From positions 1 to 64,000 of the forward strand of contig NZ_FYDL01000002.1 of the NCBI RefSeq assembly GCF_900187505.1: DNA of 64,000 nucleotides, in the 5' to 3' direction. Positions 1 to 9,568 of this stretch are shown here, one piece after another. Made by a program: the position numbers and the translations under genes. The DNA comes from Pseudomonas sp. Irchel s3h17 (GTDB lineage Bacteria > Pseudomonadota > Gammaproteobacteria > Pseudomonadales > Pseudomonadaceae). The notes beneath the pieces were generated by a model. The model was given only the letters and a program-made list of their open reading frames with translations, was not told the DNA's origin and made no database searches. Each line of letters opens with the position of its first letter. Within the stretch, counting starts at the first letter, position 1.

Positions 1-959
1 ACCAAGGGCCTCGACCGTTGAATGCTGAGTGACAAGCACGAGCTTCGTTGAGCCCTAGACGCATCAGGTTGCGTGCCCTCGTCGAGGGCTGCTTCCATTG
101 ACGCCATACGGCGCAGCGAAGTTTGTGGCGCACCCAGCCATCAAGTTTCTCCAGCGCTCGCTTGCCTTGGGTTAACTTGAAGTACCCAGCCCAACCGCGC
201 AGCACGGGGTTTATCCGCTCGATGACATACGCCATCTTGCGGCCCCGCGCGCCGCGTAGCAGCTCTGCGAGTCGGTCGCGCAAGCGACCCAGACTCATCG
301 TCGCCACCCTCAGTCTCGGCTGTTGATGCCAGCTCATCCCGTAGCCCAAGTAATCACACATCCATGACCCGGCTACCCGGCTCTTTTCCCGGTTCAGGGT
401 CAGTTTCAAGCGCTGACTCAAGAAGCGCTCGACGCCAGCCATCACTCGTTCACCTGCACGGAGACTACGCACATAAATGTTCGCGTCGTCGGCATAACGC
501 ACGAAGCGATGGCCTCGCCGTTCCAGCTCGCGGTCGAGCTCGTTAAGCAGGATGTTCGACAGCAACGGCGAGAGCGGGCCGCCTTCCGCCTTTGGGTTTG
601 GGGATTTCGACGGCGCGTACACCTTGCGGGTGATACTCGCCAGTCAGTAACCGAACTTTGAGGATCGGCCAATACTGTTTCACGTGGTCCGCCAATTGGT
701 CGACCGTCATGCCATCGGCACCCGGTGCGCCCTTGTTGCTGACCACACGTTGATATGCACGTCTGAGGTTGGCCGGTGCAAGCACCCGCGCCATCAGCGT
801 GTCCGGCTCCGCGTTCGTCCACGCCACAGACGCCGCCGATACCTTTGCGCTGTCAGCCGTCATCCTCGGATTCTGTCCGGGACTTGGAGTCACAGTCTTC
901 TCTGGGAGAAATTTCTGCATTTCGGTATTCAACGAGACTCTGACGCCTACTGGCGGCAT
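1..959 (-). pseudogene. ltrA: Group II intron reverse transcriptase/maturase, internal deletion and frame change
   Basis: The N-terminal frame (959 down to about 585) has the family's opening RT region, including NLRRAYQRVVSNKGAPGADG and VEIPKPKGG. The protein then jumps by one reading frame to GGPLSPLLSN at about 585, followed by the catalytic RYADD motif and a maturase (GIIM) region with GWAGYFK and WVRHKLR. This second frame stays open to the window edge. In intact relatives roughly 110-120 residues, including the GFRPGRS-type palm region, lie between the two junction motifs; they are missing here. AGGCGG occurs on both sides of the junction, which suggests a slippage or recombination deletion. 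The product cannot be functional. The C-terminus continues outside the window. Confidence 0.85.
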
Positions 960-1385
960 AACCTGTTCAGCCCTTGGTGACGGGGTTATTCGTCACTTAC
1001 TACGGCTTCGGCTGACTTCTGCACGCTCATCCCGTCGCCTCGCGGCGCTCGGTAGCACAGTGGCAAACGCACAGATCTCCCAGGGTAATTCGCGCGACCT
1101 TCCTGCTTATGCCTGTCGGATCTACGTCACAGCGTTCCGTGCAAGTATTGGGCTTTGGCAATTTTGGCTACCTTACCCCGCTGCACCGCCTAATCCGCTT
1201 CCTGTTCGTCAGGCCAGCATTTTGCCTCGGGCTTCCTTCAGATTCGCAGTCACCCGCGACACCCTTGCCTCTGGCTAACACTTCCCCTTGCCGGGTGTGT
1301 AGAGGACTTTCACCTCCAAGTCACCAGCGAGGCCACCACGGCCAAGCTGGTTGCGCTTGCGCGCAACGCGCCATGCCTGGCGCAC
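1..1385 (-). mobile_element. Group II intron, 5' part, internally deleted and cut by the window edge
   Basis: Read on the minus strand, the element begins at 1385 with GTGCGCC, the usual 5' end of a bacterial group II intron. About 425 bases of non-coding RNA-domain sequence follow (1385 to 960), then a reverse transcriptase gene. The 3' end lies beyond base 1. The 5' boundary falls directly after the T-tract of the hairpin terminator at 1386-1413. Insertion just downstream of a terminator is the known habit of class C group II introns, and the encoded protein has no visible endonuclease domain, as expected for that class. The class is inferred. The maturase gene is broken, so this copy probably cannot move by itself. 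Confidence 0.8.
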
Positions 1386-1413
1386 CAAAAAAAAAGGGCA
1401 ACCGAAGTTGCCC
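1386..1413 (-). terminator. Rho-independent terminator of ccoM
   Basis: On the minus strand gggcaac-ttcg-gttgccc forms a 7-bp stem with a UUCG loop, followed by an uninterrupted run of nine T. It lies 34 bases past the ccoM stop. The group II intron starts at the next base. Confidence 0.85.
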
Positions 1414-1447
1414 AAAATGCCTTGCGTGCTCGTGCTTCCAGAAAGAC

Positions 1448-1564
1448 CTAAGGCTTTTTGCGCTTATGTGCATCTTTCCAGATAAAGAAACCAAACCCGG
1501 CAAAAAACAGAACCATGAGGCCGACTGTCAGCACTCCGGCGATCACCACATTGTCGAAAAACAT
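1448..1564 (-). CDS. ccoM: Small cbb3-type cytochrome c oxidase subunit CcoM
   Basis: This 38-residue single-pass membrane protein has a short N-terminal MFFDNVV segment, one hydrophobic helix (about residues 7-29) and a basic tail WKDAHKRKKP. Length and sequence match, from memory, CcoM, the accessory subunit described for Pseudomonas cbb3 oxidase, where it helps assembly and stability. A strong AGGAGG ribosome site lies 7 bases before the ATG. Two FNR/ANR-type boxes upstream (1630-1643 and 1680-1693) fit microaerobic induction together with a cbb3 oxidase. The gene stands alone and ends in its own terminator. The alternative is another small inner-membrane protein; the family match rests on pattern memory. 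Confidence 0.75.
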   Translation of the reverse strand: MFFDNVVIAGVLTVGLMVLFFAGFGFFIWKDAHKRKKP

Positions 1565-1629
1565 GACTGGCCTCCTGCATTTGCCTCGTTGCGATGGGGC
1601 TAAGTTAACCAATCAGGCACAGGAGAAAA

Positions 1630-1643
1630 TTGACCGGGATCAA
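1630..1643 (-). promoter_or_regulatory. ANR/FNR box upstream of ccoM
   Basis: On the minus strand the sequence is TTGATCCCGGTCAA, which matches the ANR/FNR consensus TTGAT-N4-ATCAA except at one position. It lies 66-79 bases before the ccoM start, a usual place for an activator site. ANR control of high-affinity cbb3 genes is established in Pseudomonas; control of this gene is inferred. Confidence 0.7.
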
Positions 1644-1679
1644 TGCCGCCCAAGACTGGGCGTAAAGGAGGGGAAATAA

Positions 1680-1693
1680 CTGACCTGAATCAA
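1680..1693 (-). promoter_or_regulatory. Second, weaker ANR/FNR-like box
   Basis: On the minus strand the sequence is TTGATTCAGGTCAG: a perfect left half-site (TTGAT) and a degenerate right half. It lies 50 bases (centre to centre) upstream of the first box, so it may be a secondary site, or chance. Confidence 0.4.
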
Positions 1694-1707
1694 CGAATCC
1701 AGGTGGT

Positions 1708-1869
1708 TCAACGCTTTTTCGGTTTGTTTTTCGGCTTTTTCTTGGGCTTGCCCAAGGGCATGGCCTGCTCGAACGCCTGGCGCACTTCGTTCAGGCGTTT
1801 TTCATTGAGGTCATGCACGCGCTTGGCACGCTCGGTGTTGAGGTCGATCAGCTTGTCGTCTTGGCTCAT
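1708..1869 (-). CDS. Small Lys-rich conserved hypothetical protein
   Basis: This 53-residue protein starts MSQDDKLIDLNTERAKRVHD, continues with a charged, probably helical middle, and ends in a strongly basic tail in which Lys-Pro repeats dominate (residues 41-53). It has no signal peptide or membrane segment. The tail could bind nucleic acid, but that is a guess from composition. It lies between ccoM and a second small conserved gene on the same strand, upstream of the ANR boxes. Function is unknown to me. Confidence 0.65.
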   Translation of the reverse strand: MSQDDKLIDLNTERAKRVHDLNEKRLNEVRQAFEQAMPLGKPKKKPKNKPKKR

Positions 1870-2010
1870 GGCGTGGCTTACATCTTCAGGTTCAGTACAG
1901 GCGTAGCACGGCGACCATCGTCACCCTGCCCGCTCAAGGTTCGCCAATAATGCGGTCAAAGACCGACGAAGACCAGCCACCTGCAGGGCACAACAAAAAA
2001 GGTGCAGGCA

Positions 2011-2352
2011 TCAGACCTCGATGTCGACCCACATCCCCTGGCGCGGCGACTCATCCATCAACGGCACCACGGGCACCGTATTGTCGGCATTCAATTCATC
2101 GCCCGGTACCGCCAGATGTGCCTGCGGGTCGTCGTCTGCTTCGCGGCGGCGCTTGTCGCGCGCCTGCTGGCGACGCTGCTCTTCGCGCAACAACAGCGCC
2201 GACTCCTCGCCATCGTGCTTTTGCAAGTCGATGGTGCTTTCACTGGAACTGGCCTGCACCGGCACCACTGGCGCAATGTCCGGCTTCGGGCGGACCGGGT
2301 CCTGCTGAGAGGTGATCGGCACGGCGCTCAAGGGAAGCATTGGTGGCAGCAT
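2011..2352 (-). CDS. Conserved hypothetical protein, disordered and charged
   Basis: The start chosen is MLPPMLPLSAVPITS, because AGGAG stands just upstream of this ATG and the open frame before it lacks protein-like composition. The product has 113 residues. The N-terminal third is Pro-rich, the middle is a charged Arg/Glu/Gln helix (about residues 50-75) and the C-terminus is acidic. There is no signal peptide and no catalytic motif. Homologues in Pseudomonas have sometimes been labelled aspartate-semialdehyde dehydrogenase, as far as I recall; the sequence gives no support for an enzyme. It is divergent from rapA. Confidence 0.65.
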   Translation of the reverse strand: MLPPMLPLSAVPITSQQDPVRPKPDIAPVVPVQASSSESTIDLQKHDGEESALLLREEQRRQQARDKRRREADDDPQAHLAVPGDELNADNTVPVVPLMDESPRQGMWVDIEV

Positions 2353-2558
2353 GTTTAGGGTCTCCTGTGGGCAAACTGTCGGCTGCCAGAGGCATGACTT
2401 GAGCCATCGGTCGCAAACTTGTGAGCCGGTTGCCACTCTTTATGCCCATTCGCTTCGATGCGCTACCGTAAGACTAGTAGTTTTTATGAGAGTCCTTTGG
2501 CTCTGAAGGCAGCGATCCGTTAAGATAGTCGGCTTTTTCAAGGCGGGAGTCAGGCAGC

Positions 2559-5405
2559 ATGGCGCAGCAGTATCAACCGGGGCAACGCTGGATTAGTGAC
2601 AGCGAAGCCGAGCTAGGTTTAGGCACCGTTCTGGCACAGGACGGTCGCTTGCTGACCGTGCTCTACCCGGCCACTGGCGACACTCGTCAGTATGCGCTAC
2701 GGAATGCGCCCCTCACCCGCGTGAGGTTTTCGCCGGGCGACACTATCACGCACTTCGAAGGCTGGAAGATGACCGTGCGCGAAGTCGACGACGTCGACGG
2801 CCTGCTGGTCTACCACGGGCTCAACGCGCAGAACGAAGCGGTGACCCTGCCTGAAACCCAACTCTCGAACTTCATCCAGTTCCGTCTGGCCAGCGACCGT
2901 CTGTTCGCCGGGCAAATCGATCCGCTGGCCTGGTTCTCGTTGCGTTACCACACCCTGGAACACACCAGCCGCCAGTTGCAATCCTCGCTCTGGGGCCTGG
3001 GCGGCGTACGTGCGCAACCGATCGCCCACCAGTTGCACATTGCCCGTGAAGTCGCTGACCGTATCGCGCCACGGGTGTTGCTGGCAGACGAAGTCGGCTT
3101 GGGTAAAACCATCGAAGCCGGCCTGGTGATCCATCGCCAACTGCTCTCCGGTCGCGCCAACCGCGTGCTGATCCTGGTTCCGGAAAACCTCCAGCACCAG
3201 TGGCTGGTAGAGATGCGTCGCCGTTTCAACCTGCAGGTTGCGTTGTTCGACGAAGAGCGCTTCATCGAAAGCGATGCCGGCAACCCGTTCGAAGACACCC
3301 AGCTTGCGCTGGTTGCGCTGGAGTGGCTGGTGGACGACGAGAAGGCCCAGGACGCGCTGTTCGCGGCCGGCTGGGACCTGATGGTGGTCGACGAAGCCCA
3401 CCACCTGGTGTGGCACGAAGACCAGGTCAGCCCGGAGTACTCGCTGGTCGAACAACTGGCCGAGACAATCCCGAGCGTGCTGCTGCTGACCGCCACCCCG
3501 GAACAACTGGGGCAGGACAGCCACTTCGCGCGTTTGCGCCTGCTCGACCCCAACCGTTTCCATGACCTGAACGCCTTCCGTGCCGAGAGCGAGAACTATC
3601 GCCCGGTGGCCGAAGCCGTCCAGGAGCTGATGGACCAGGGTCGCCTGTCCCCGGCCGCACATAAAACCATCCAGGGTTTCCTGGGTGAGGAAGGCGAAGC
3701 GCTGCTGACCGCGGTCAACGATGGCGACGCCGAGGCCAGTGCGCGCCTGGTTCGCGAACTGCTCGATCGCCATGGCACCGGCCGTGTGCTGTTCCGCAAC
3801 ACCCGCGCCGCCGTACAGGGTTTCCCGGAGCGCAAGCTGCATCCGTACCCGCTGCCGTGCCCCGACGAATACCTCGAACTGCCGCTGGGCGAACATGCCG
3901 AGCTGTACCCGGAAGTCAGCTTCCAGGCCCAGCCGGATGCCAGCGAAGAAGAGCGCTGGTGGAAGTTTGATCCGCGCGTCGAGTGGCTGATCGACCAGTT
4001 GAAGATGCTCAAGCGCACCAAAGTACTGGTGATCTGCGCCCACGCCGAAACCGCGATGGATCTGGAAGACGCCCTGCGCGTGCGTTCGGGCATCCCGGCC
4101 ACGGTGTTCCACGAAGGCATGAACATCCTGGAACGTGACCGCGCTGCCGCTTATTTTGCGGACGAAGAGTTCGGCGCCCAGGTACTGATCTGCTCGGAAA
4201 TCGGCAGTGAAGGTCGCAACTTCCAGTTCTCCCACCATCTGGTGCTGTTCGACCTGCCTTCGCACCCTGACCTGCTGGAACAGCGGATCGGCCGTCTCGA
4301 CCGGATCGGCCAGAAGCACGTGATCGAATTGCACGTGCCGTACCTGGAGACCAGCCCGCAAGAGCGTCTGTTCCAGTGGTATCACGAAGCGCTGAACGCC
4401 TTCCTCAATACCTGCCCGACCGGCAACGCCTTGCAGCATCAGTTCGGCCCACGCCTGCTGCCGCTGCTCGAAGAAGCCGATGACAGCGACTGGCAAGCGC
4501 TGATCGACGAAGCCCGCGCGACCCGCGAAAGCCTGGAAACGGAATTGCACAGCGGCCGCGATCGTCTGCTGGAGCTCAACTCCGGTGGTGCCGGCGAAGG
4601 CGATGCCCTGGTTGAAGCGATCCTTGAGCAGGACGATCAGTTCGCCCTGCCGATCTATATGGAAACCCTGTTCGACGCCTTCGGCATCGACAGCGAGGAC
4701 CATTCGGAAAACGCCCTGATCCTCAAGCCGAGCGAGAAAATGCTCGACGCCAGCTTCCCGCTGGGTGACGACGAAGGCGTGACCATCACCTACGACCGCA
4801 ACCAGGCACTGTCTCGCGAAGACATGCAGTTCATCACCTGGGAGCACCCGATGGTTCAGGGTGGCATGGACCTGGTGCTGTCCGGCTCGATGGGCAACAC
4901 CGCCGTCGCGCTGATCAAGAACAAGGCACTCAAGCCCGGTACCGTGTTGCTGGAACTGCTCTACGTCAGTGAAGTGGTTGCCCCTCGCTCGCTGCAGTTG
5001 GGTCGTTACCTGCCACCGGCAGCCTTGCGCTGCCTGCTGGATACCAACGGCAACGATCTGTCGGCCCGCGTGTCCTTCGAGACCCTGAACGATCAACTCG
5101 AAAGCGTGCCTCGTGCCAGCGCCAACAAGTTCATCCAGGCCCAGCGCGACCAACTGACACCACGGATCAACGCGGGCGAAGAGAAGATCACGCCACGTCA
5201 CGCCGAACGCGTGGCCGAAGCGCAACGCCGCCTGGCTGCCGATACCGAAGAAGAACTGGCGCGCCTGACCGCGTTGCAAGCGGTCAACCCGACCGTACGC
5301 GACAGCGAACTGGTTGCCCTGCGCCAACAGCGCGAGCAAGGCCTGGCCATGCTCGACAAAGCCGCACTGCGACTGGAAGCGATCCGGGTGCTGGTAGCGG
5401 GTTAA
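2559..5405 (+). CDS. rapA: RNA polymerase-associated ATPase RapA
   Basis: RapA is a Swi2/Snf2-type ATPase that binds RNA polymerase and helps recycle it after transcription. The 948-residue product has the family's length (E. coli about 968). Visible parts are two N-terminal Tudor-like domains (about 1-110), the Walker A motif DEVGLGKT in the N-terminal ATPase lobe, the DEAH box in [10 protein letters not shown], and a C-terminal helicase lobe with [20 protein letters not shown] and the arginine-finger motif [12 protein letters not shown] long RapA-specific C-terminal region follows. The gene is monocistronic with a strong terminator directly downstream. Location between two small genes and an nbdA-like gene resembles the rapA neighbourhood of P. 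aeruginosa. Confidence 0.97.
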   Translation: MAQQYQPGQRWISDSEAELGLGTVLAQDGRLLTVLYPATGDTRQYALRNAPLTRVRFSPGDTITHFEGWKMTVREVDDVDGLLVYHGLNAQNEAVTLPETQLSNFIQFRLASDRLFAGQIDPLAWFSLRYHTLEHTSRQLQSSLWGLGGVRAQPIAHQLHIAREVADRIAPRVLLADEVGLGKTIEAGLVIHRQLLSGRANRVLILVPENLQHQWLVEMRRRFNLQVALFDEERFIESDAGNPFEDTQLALVALEWLVDDEKAQDALFAAGWDLMVVDEAHHLVWHEDQVSPEYSLVEQLAETIPSVLLLTATPEQLGQDSHFARLRLLDPNRFHDLNAFRAESENYRPVAEAVQELMDQGRLSPAAHKTIQGFLGEEGEALLTAVNDGDAEASARLVRELLDRHGTGRVLFRNTRAAVQGFPERKLHPYPLPCPDEYLELPLGEHAELYPEVSFQAQPDASEEERWWKFDPRVEWLIDQLKMLKRTKVLVICAHAETAMDLEDALRVRSGIPATVFHEGMNILERDRAAAYFADEEFGAQVLICSEIGSEGRNFQFSHHLVLFDLPSHPDLLEQRIGRLDRIGQKHVIELHVPYLETSPQERLFQWYHEALNAFLNTCPTGNALQHQFGPRLLPLLEEADDSDWQALIDEARATRESLETELHSGRDRLLELNSGGAGEGDALVEAILEQDDQFALPIYMETLFDAFGIDSEDHSENALILKPSEKMLDASFPLGDDEGVTITYDRNQALSREDMQFITWEHPMVQGGMDLVLSGSMGNTAVALIKNKALKPGTVLLELLYVSEVVAPRSLQLGRYLPPAALRCLLDTNGNDLSARVSFETLNDQLESVPRASANKFIQAQRDQLTPRINAGEEKITPRHAERVAEAQRRLAADTEEELARLTALQAVNPTVRDSELVALRQQREQGLAMLDKAALRLEAIRVLVAG

Positions 5406-5430
5406 CCCCTCCCTGCCCCGCCAGACGAAA

Positions 5431-5457
5431 GGCCCGCAGCGATGCGGGCCTTTTTTT
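5431..5457 (+). terminator. Rho-independent terminator of rapA
   Basis: ggcccgca-gcga-tgcgggcc is a perfect 8-bp stem followed by seven T, 25 bases after the rapA stop. Confidence 0.95.
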
Positions 5458-5477
5458 GTCTGCAGTCCCGTCCTCCC

Positions 5478-5607
5478 GTGGCGAGCGAGCTTGCTCGCGC
5501 TGGGCTGCACAGCAGCCCCAAAATCGGTCACCGCGTTTTATCTGAAAGCCTGCAATCGTCTTGTTGGGGGCGCTTCGCACCCCAGCGCGAGCAAGCTCGC
5601 TCGCCAC
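5478..5607. repeat. REP pair (BIME-like inverted repeat)
   Basis: The left arm, from gtggcgagcgagcttgctcg at 5478, is mirrored by the right arm ending tcgctcgccac at 5607; each arm is itself palindromic around gagc/gctc. This is the usual arrangement of Pseudomonas REP doublets and lies between the convergent rapA and MFS genes. Confidence 0.85.
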
Positions 5608-5639
5608 AAGGCATGTGTTCGGCATCCCCGCCAAGGCGA

Positions 5640-6989
5640 TCAGGCAATCGCGGCTGAACCCTCAGGCTCAACCACCGCCCCCAACCCTTCTTTCATCCGC
5701 TTGGCATCGCGTACAAAGCAACGCGCCGCCAGGAGCAGAAACACCATCGTCAGCAACAACGCCACCGGGATCAGGTACATCGCATCGTGCAGGCCGGCGG
5801 CCTTGAATGCTTCGCTCATCTGCCCGGCCCCGGCTGCAAGCATCGCGGTGTGGGAGAAGTGGTCAGACAGCGCGCCCACGACCACCGGCCCCAATCCGCC
5901 GCCCAACAGGTACAGCCCGGCAAAGAACAAGGCCATCGCTGTCGCTCGCAGACGCGGCTCGACCACGTCCTGAATCGCCGTGTAGACGCAGGTATAGAAG
6001 TTGTACGCAAACAACCAGCCAAGGCTGAACACGGCCACGAACACACCGATTTCAATACGCCCGGCATGCAGCGCCCAGGCCGTGCACAGCGTCGAGATGA
6101 CCAGGCTGAAGGCGGCAAACAGTAACCGGCCATTGGCCACTCGCTGGTGAATCCTGTCGGCCGCCCAGCCGCCCAGGGTCAAGCCGAACAACCCGGTAAC
6201 GCCCACAATTATCCCCGTGGCCACTGCCGCGTCCTGCAATGGCAACTGAAAGTAGCGTTGCAACATCGGCACCAGAAACGAGTTGCAGGCATAGGTAGCG
6301 AAGTTGAAACACAAGCCCGCCATCACCAGCCAGAGAAAAGTCGGAATCGCCAGCACCCGACGAATCGGCCGATCCACGGGTTCCTGGGATACGTGCACGG
6401 TTTCCGCGGCACCGCGCTTGGGCTCCTTGATGAAGAACATGAACACCGCGAGCATCAGGCCCGGCACCGCCGCGATAAAAAATGGCGCGCGCCAGCTGTC
6501 GAACGCCTTGACCATCCAGCCGATGGTAAAGAACGCCAGCAACAGCCCCAATGGCAGCCCAAGCATGAAGATGCCCATGGCCCGTGCCCGACGGTGCGCC
6601 GGGAACAGGTCGCCGATCAATGAGTTGGCCGCCGGCGCGTAACTGGCCTCACCAATGCCGACCCCCATGCGCACAATCAGGAAACTCCAGAAACTTCCCG
6701 CCAGGCCGTTGACCGCCGTCAGCCCACTCCACACCGCTAGCCCCCAGCCCATCAGTCTGCTACGCGAGCCGGTATCGGCCATTCGCCCCAATGGCAGACC
6801 GGCAATGGCATAGACGATAGTGAATGCGGTACCGATGATCCCCAACTGGAAGTCACTCAAGTGCCATTCCATGCGGATCGGCTCGATGATAATGGAGGGA
6901 ATGGTGCGATCGAAAAAGTTGAACAGATTGGCAAGGAACAGCAGGAACAGAATGCGCCAGGCATTCGCCGCTTGGGTCGAGTTCTGCAT
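5640..6989 (-). CDS. MFS transporter, spinster-like family
   Basis: This 449-residue inner-membrane transporter has about 12 hydrophobic segments. The N-terminal half contains the MFS loop 2-3 signature in the form GLPLGRMADTGSRSRLMGWG and a TM4 Arg motif IVRMGVGIGEASYAPAANSL, both typical of the spinster-like / hexuronate-type branch. FNFFDRTIPSIIIEPI in TM1 is also characteristic. The substrate cannot be told from sequence; relatives carry organic acids, sugars or lipids. It is monocistronic, convergent with rapA and divergent from the nbdA-like gene across a 293-bp gap in which I see no clear site. Confidence 0.85.
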   Translation of the reverse strand: MQNSTQAANAWRILFLLFLANLFNFFDRTIPSIIIEPIRMEWHLSDFQLGIIGTAFTIVYAIAGLPLGRMADTGSRSRLMGWGLAVWSGLTAVNGLAGSFWSFLIVRMGVGIGEASYAPAANSLIGDLFPAHRRARAMGIFMLGLPLGLLLAFFTIGWMVKAFDSWRAPFFIAAVPGLMLAVFMFFIKEPKRGAAETVHVSQEPVDRPIRRVLAIPTFLWLVMAGLCFNFATYACNSFLVPMLQRYFQLPLQDAAVATGIIVGVTGLFGLTLGGWAADRIHQRVANGRLLFAAFSLVISTLCTAWALHAGRIEIGVFVAVFSLGWLFAYNFYTCVYTAIQDVVEPRLRATAMALFFAGLYLLGGGLGPVVVGALSDHFSHTAMLAAGAGQMSEAFKAAGLHDAMYLIPVALLLTMVFLLLAARCFVRDAKRMKEGLGAVVEPEGSAAIA

Positions 6990-7282
6990 GAGTCCGTCTC
7001 GTTTATTGTTATAGGGGCTTCATTTCCGACAGCATTCGAGCCCGGAACCTGCAATCTAGTCAGGAGCAAGACACCTGTCTGTCATTATTCGCCAGGCTGA
7101 TACCCACTCATCGCGCCTGCCCGGGCGCATGAAACAAGTTAGGTCCAAACGCTCTAAAACCCATTACAAAATCATTTGGGCCAATGTGCCACTATCGCTT
7201 GCGCACCGTGCATGACCTCTATACTCCATGCATTCGCCAGCGTTCATGGCGCCGGCAGGATGACTCAGAGACGGGATGTGCT

Positions 7283-9568
7283 ATGGAGTGGCTTGGCCTG
7301 CATTTCATGACCGAACTGCCAGAGAGCAGTGCACAGGTTGTACTCAACAGTGGTCATAACACGGTTCTGGTGCTGCTGGCCTATCTGGTTGCCTGCGCGG
7401 CCTGCTTTGCCACGCTGGACATGGCCGAACGCGTTGGCCATGCCGAGACCCCGGCCTCTCGACGACGCTGGCGCTGGGTCGGTACTTCCTGCCTGGCGGG
7501 CGGAATCTGGGCGATGCATTTCATCGCCATGCTGGCGTTTCATCCCCCCATCGACGTCCACTACGAGCTGTCGATCACCCTGCTGTCCCTGCTGATGGCC
7601 TTCCTTGCTGCCTTCCTGGCCATGGATACCCTCAGTGATCTCCAGCTACATCCCTGGCAGTACATGAAGGCTTCCATCGGCATCGGCCTGGGTATCTGCG
7701 CCATGCATTACGTGGGCATGGCCGCCATACGCTCCGATGCCCAGGCGTACTACCAGCCAACGCTGTTCGCGTTGTCGATCGCGATCGCTATCGTGACCAG
7801 TGCCGTCGTCTTGCTGCTTTCCCACTGCCTGCGCAACGGCAACGGCGTATTCCATCAGTTGCTCAAATACACCACCAGCCTGTTGTTGGGCGCAGGCATC
7901 GTCAGCGTGCACTTCACCGGCATGTGGTCCATGAGCCTGGTGCTGCCCGCTGGCTCACCAACGCTGCAATCGGTGAACAACGACCATATGCAACTTGGGC
8001 TGACCATTGCCGTCATTGCCCTGCTGGTGACCGGCAGTAGCATCAGCGCGGCCTTGGCCGACAAAAAGCTGCAACACAAAGAACACGACCTGCGCCGGGT
8101 CAACGCATTGCTCGGCCAGTTGGATCAGGCACGCATGTCGCTGCAGCAGGTGGCGCACTACGATGCCCTGACCAACCTGATCAACCGTCGCGGCTTCAAT
8201 CAGATCTTCGCCGAGAAACTCATCGAGAAAAGCACCCATGGCGGCATGCTGGCGATCATGTTTCTGGACATCGATCACTTCAAGCGCATCAACGACAGCC
8301 TGGGCCATGATGCCGGCGACGAGTTGCTGAAAGTCATCGCCGGCCACATCAAGGGTTCGACCCGTAGCCACGAAGACGTAGTGGCGCGGTTTGGCGGCGA
8401 TGAGTTCTGTATTCTCATCAACCTGCACGATCGCGAGGAAGCGCGGCACATGGCCCAGCGCATCATGCAAAAAATGAAGGACCCCATCGAGCTGGCTGGC
8501 CGACGCATGGTCATGACCACCAGTATTGGCATCAGCCTGTTTCCTGAAGACGGCAAGACCTGCGAAGAACTCCTGAAAAACGCCGACCTGGCGCTCTACC
8601 AATCCAAAGGCAACGGCCGCAATGGCCTGCACTTTTTCAGCAGCAACCTGAAAACCAGGGCCACGATGGAATTGCAGCTTGAAGAAGAACTGCGCAATGC
8701 ACTGCACGATGACAGCGAGCTAGTGCTGCATTACCAGCCTATCTACGACCTCAAGGCCGGCCGGGTGACCAAGCTCGAAGCGCTGATTCGCTGGCAGCAT
8801 CCGGTGCACGGCCTGCTGGCTCCGGATCGCTTCATTGCCATCGCCGAAGCCAACGGCCTGATTGCCGAGCTCGATAACTGGGTGCTGCGCAAGGCGTGCG
8901 AGGATCTCGGCGATCTGTTGCGCAATGGCCACGAAACAATGAACATCGCGGTCAATTGCTCGCCACTGAGCCTGGGGCGCGAAGAACTCGCCAACGAAAT
9001 CGACAGCGCATTACGCTCAGCTGGCGTGGCCCCTCAACGCCTGGAGCTGGAAGTCACCGAAAATGCGCTGATGGGCAATATCGCCAACACCCAGGTGCTG
9101 ATGCGGCAGATTCGGGCGCTGGGGGTTTCACTGTCAATCGACGATTTTGGCACCGGCTACTCATCCCTCGCCTATCTCAAGCGTTTGCCATTGAACACCC
9201 TGAAAATCGACCGTTCGTTCATCCAGGACACTCCCTGCTCCACCCAGGACATGGAGATCATCCACGCCATTATCGTCATGGCCCATACCCTGCAGTTAAC
9301 TGTGGTCACCGAAGGCGTCGAGACGCTGGAGCAGTACCAGTTCCTCGAGCGCTTCGGCTGCGATTTCGTCCAGGGCTACCTGCTCAGCCACCCGGTACCG
9401 CTGGCCCAATTGCAGCCGGTCCTGAACGAAATCAACCGGCGAAAACAGGCTCACAGCCTCAACCCTTCGAGCCTGGCTCGCGGTATAGATGAATCAATGT
9501 CGCAGGATCTTTTTCCAGATACCCCTGACCTCCATGCAAGCGCATCAACTGTGCGGCCAGTCCACTGA
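7283..9568 (+). CDS. nbdA: MHYT-GGDEF-EAL membrane protein, NbdA-like c-di-GMP enzyme
   Basis: The first 250 residues hold an MHYT sensor domain of about seven membrane helices with the repeats MHFIAM, MHYVGM and VHFTGM, proposed to bind a metal and sense diatomic gases. A GGDEF domain with intact FGGDEF follows; it lacks the RxxD inhibitory site (SHED at that position). A complete EAL domain has KLEALIRW, the DD of SIDDFGTGYSS, TEGVET and QGYLLS. The protein would make and/or degrade cyclic di-GMP. Neighbours (rapA upstream, a 3-hydroxyisobutyrate dehydrogenase-like gene downstream) match P. aeruginosa nbdA, whose GGDEF is degenerate, unlike this one. The start was set at the ATG giving MEWLGLHF; a later ATG at 7307 is possible. 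The 3' end overlaps the next gene. Confidence 0.85.
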   Translation: MEWLGLHFMTELPESSAQVVLNSGHNTVLVLLAYLVACAACFATLDMAERVGHAETPASRRRWRWVGTSCLAGGIWAMHFIAMLAFHPPIDVHYELSITLLSLLMAFLAAFLAMDTLSDLQLHPWQYMKASIGIGLGICAMHYVGMAAIRSDAQAYYQPTLFALSIAIAIVTSAVVLLLSHCLRNGNGVFHQLLKYTTSLLLGAGIVSVHFTGMWSMSLVLPAGSPTLQSVNNDHMQLGLTIAVIALLVTGSSISAALADKKLQHKEHDLRRVNALLGQLDQARMSLQQVAHYDALTNLINRRGFNQIFAEKLIEKSTHGGMLAIMFLDIDHFKRINDSLGHDAGDELLKVIAGHIKGSTRSHEDVVARFGGDEFCILINLHDREEARHMAQRIMQKMKDPIELAGRRMVMTTSIGISLFPEDGKTCEELLKNADLALYQSKGNGRNGLHFFSSNLKTRATMELQLEEELRNALHDDSELVLHYQPIYDLKAGRVTKLEALIRWQHPVHGLLAPDRFIAIAEANGLIAELDNWVLRKACEDLGDLLRNGHETMNIAVNCSPLSLGREELANEIDSALRSAGVAPQRLELEVTENALMGNIANTQVLMRQIRALGVSLSIDDFGTGYSSLAYLKRLPLNTLKIDRSFIQDTPCSTQDMEIIHAIIVMAHTLQLTVVTEGVETLEQYQFLERFGCDFVQGYLLSHPVPLAQLQPVLNEINRRKQAHSLNPSSLARGIDESMSQDLFPDTPDLHASASTVRPVH

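Noticed and set aside
1109..1603. Plus-strand open frame of 164 residues
   Set aside because: It runs through the intron RNA domains, a terminator and antisense to ccoM; no protein features.
2697..5531. A 944-residue open frame antisense to rapA
   Set aside because: It is the shadow of rapA in high-GC DNA. It has no family motif and spans the rapA terminator.
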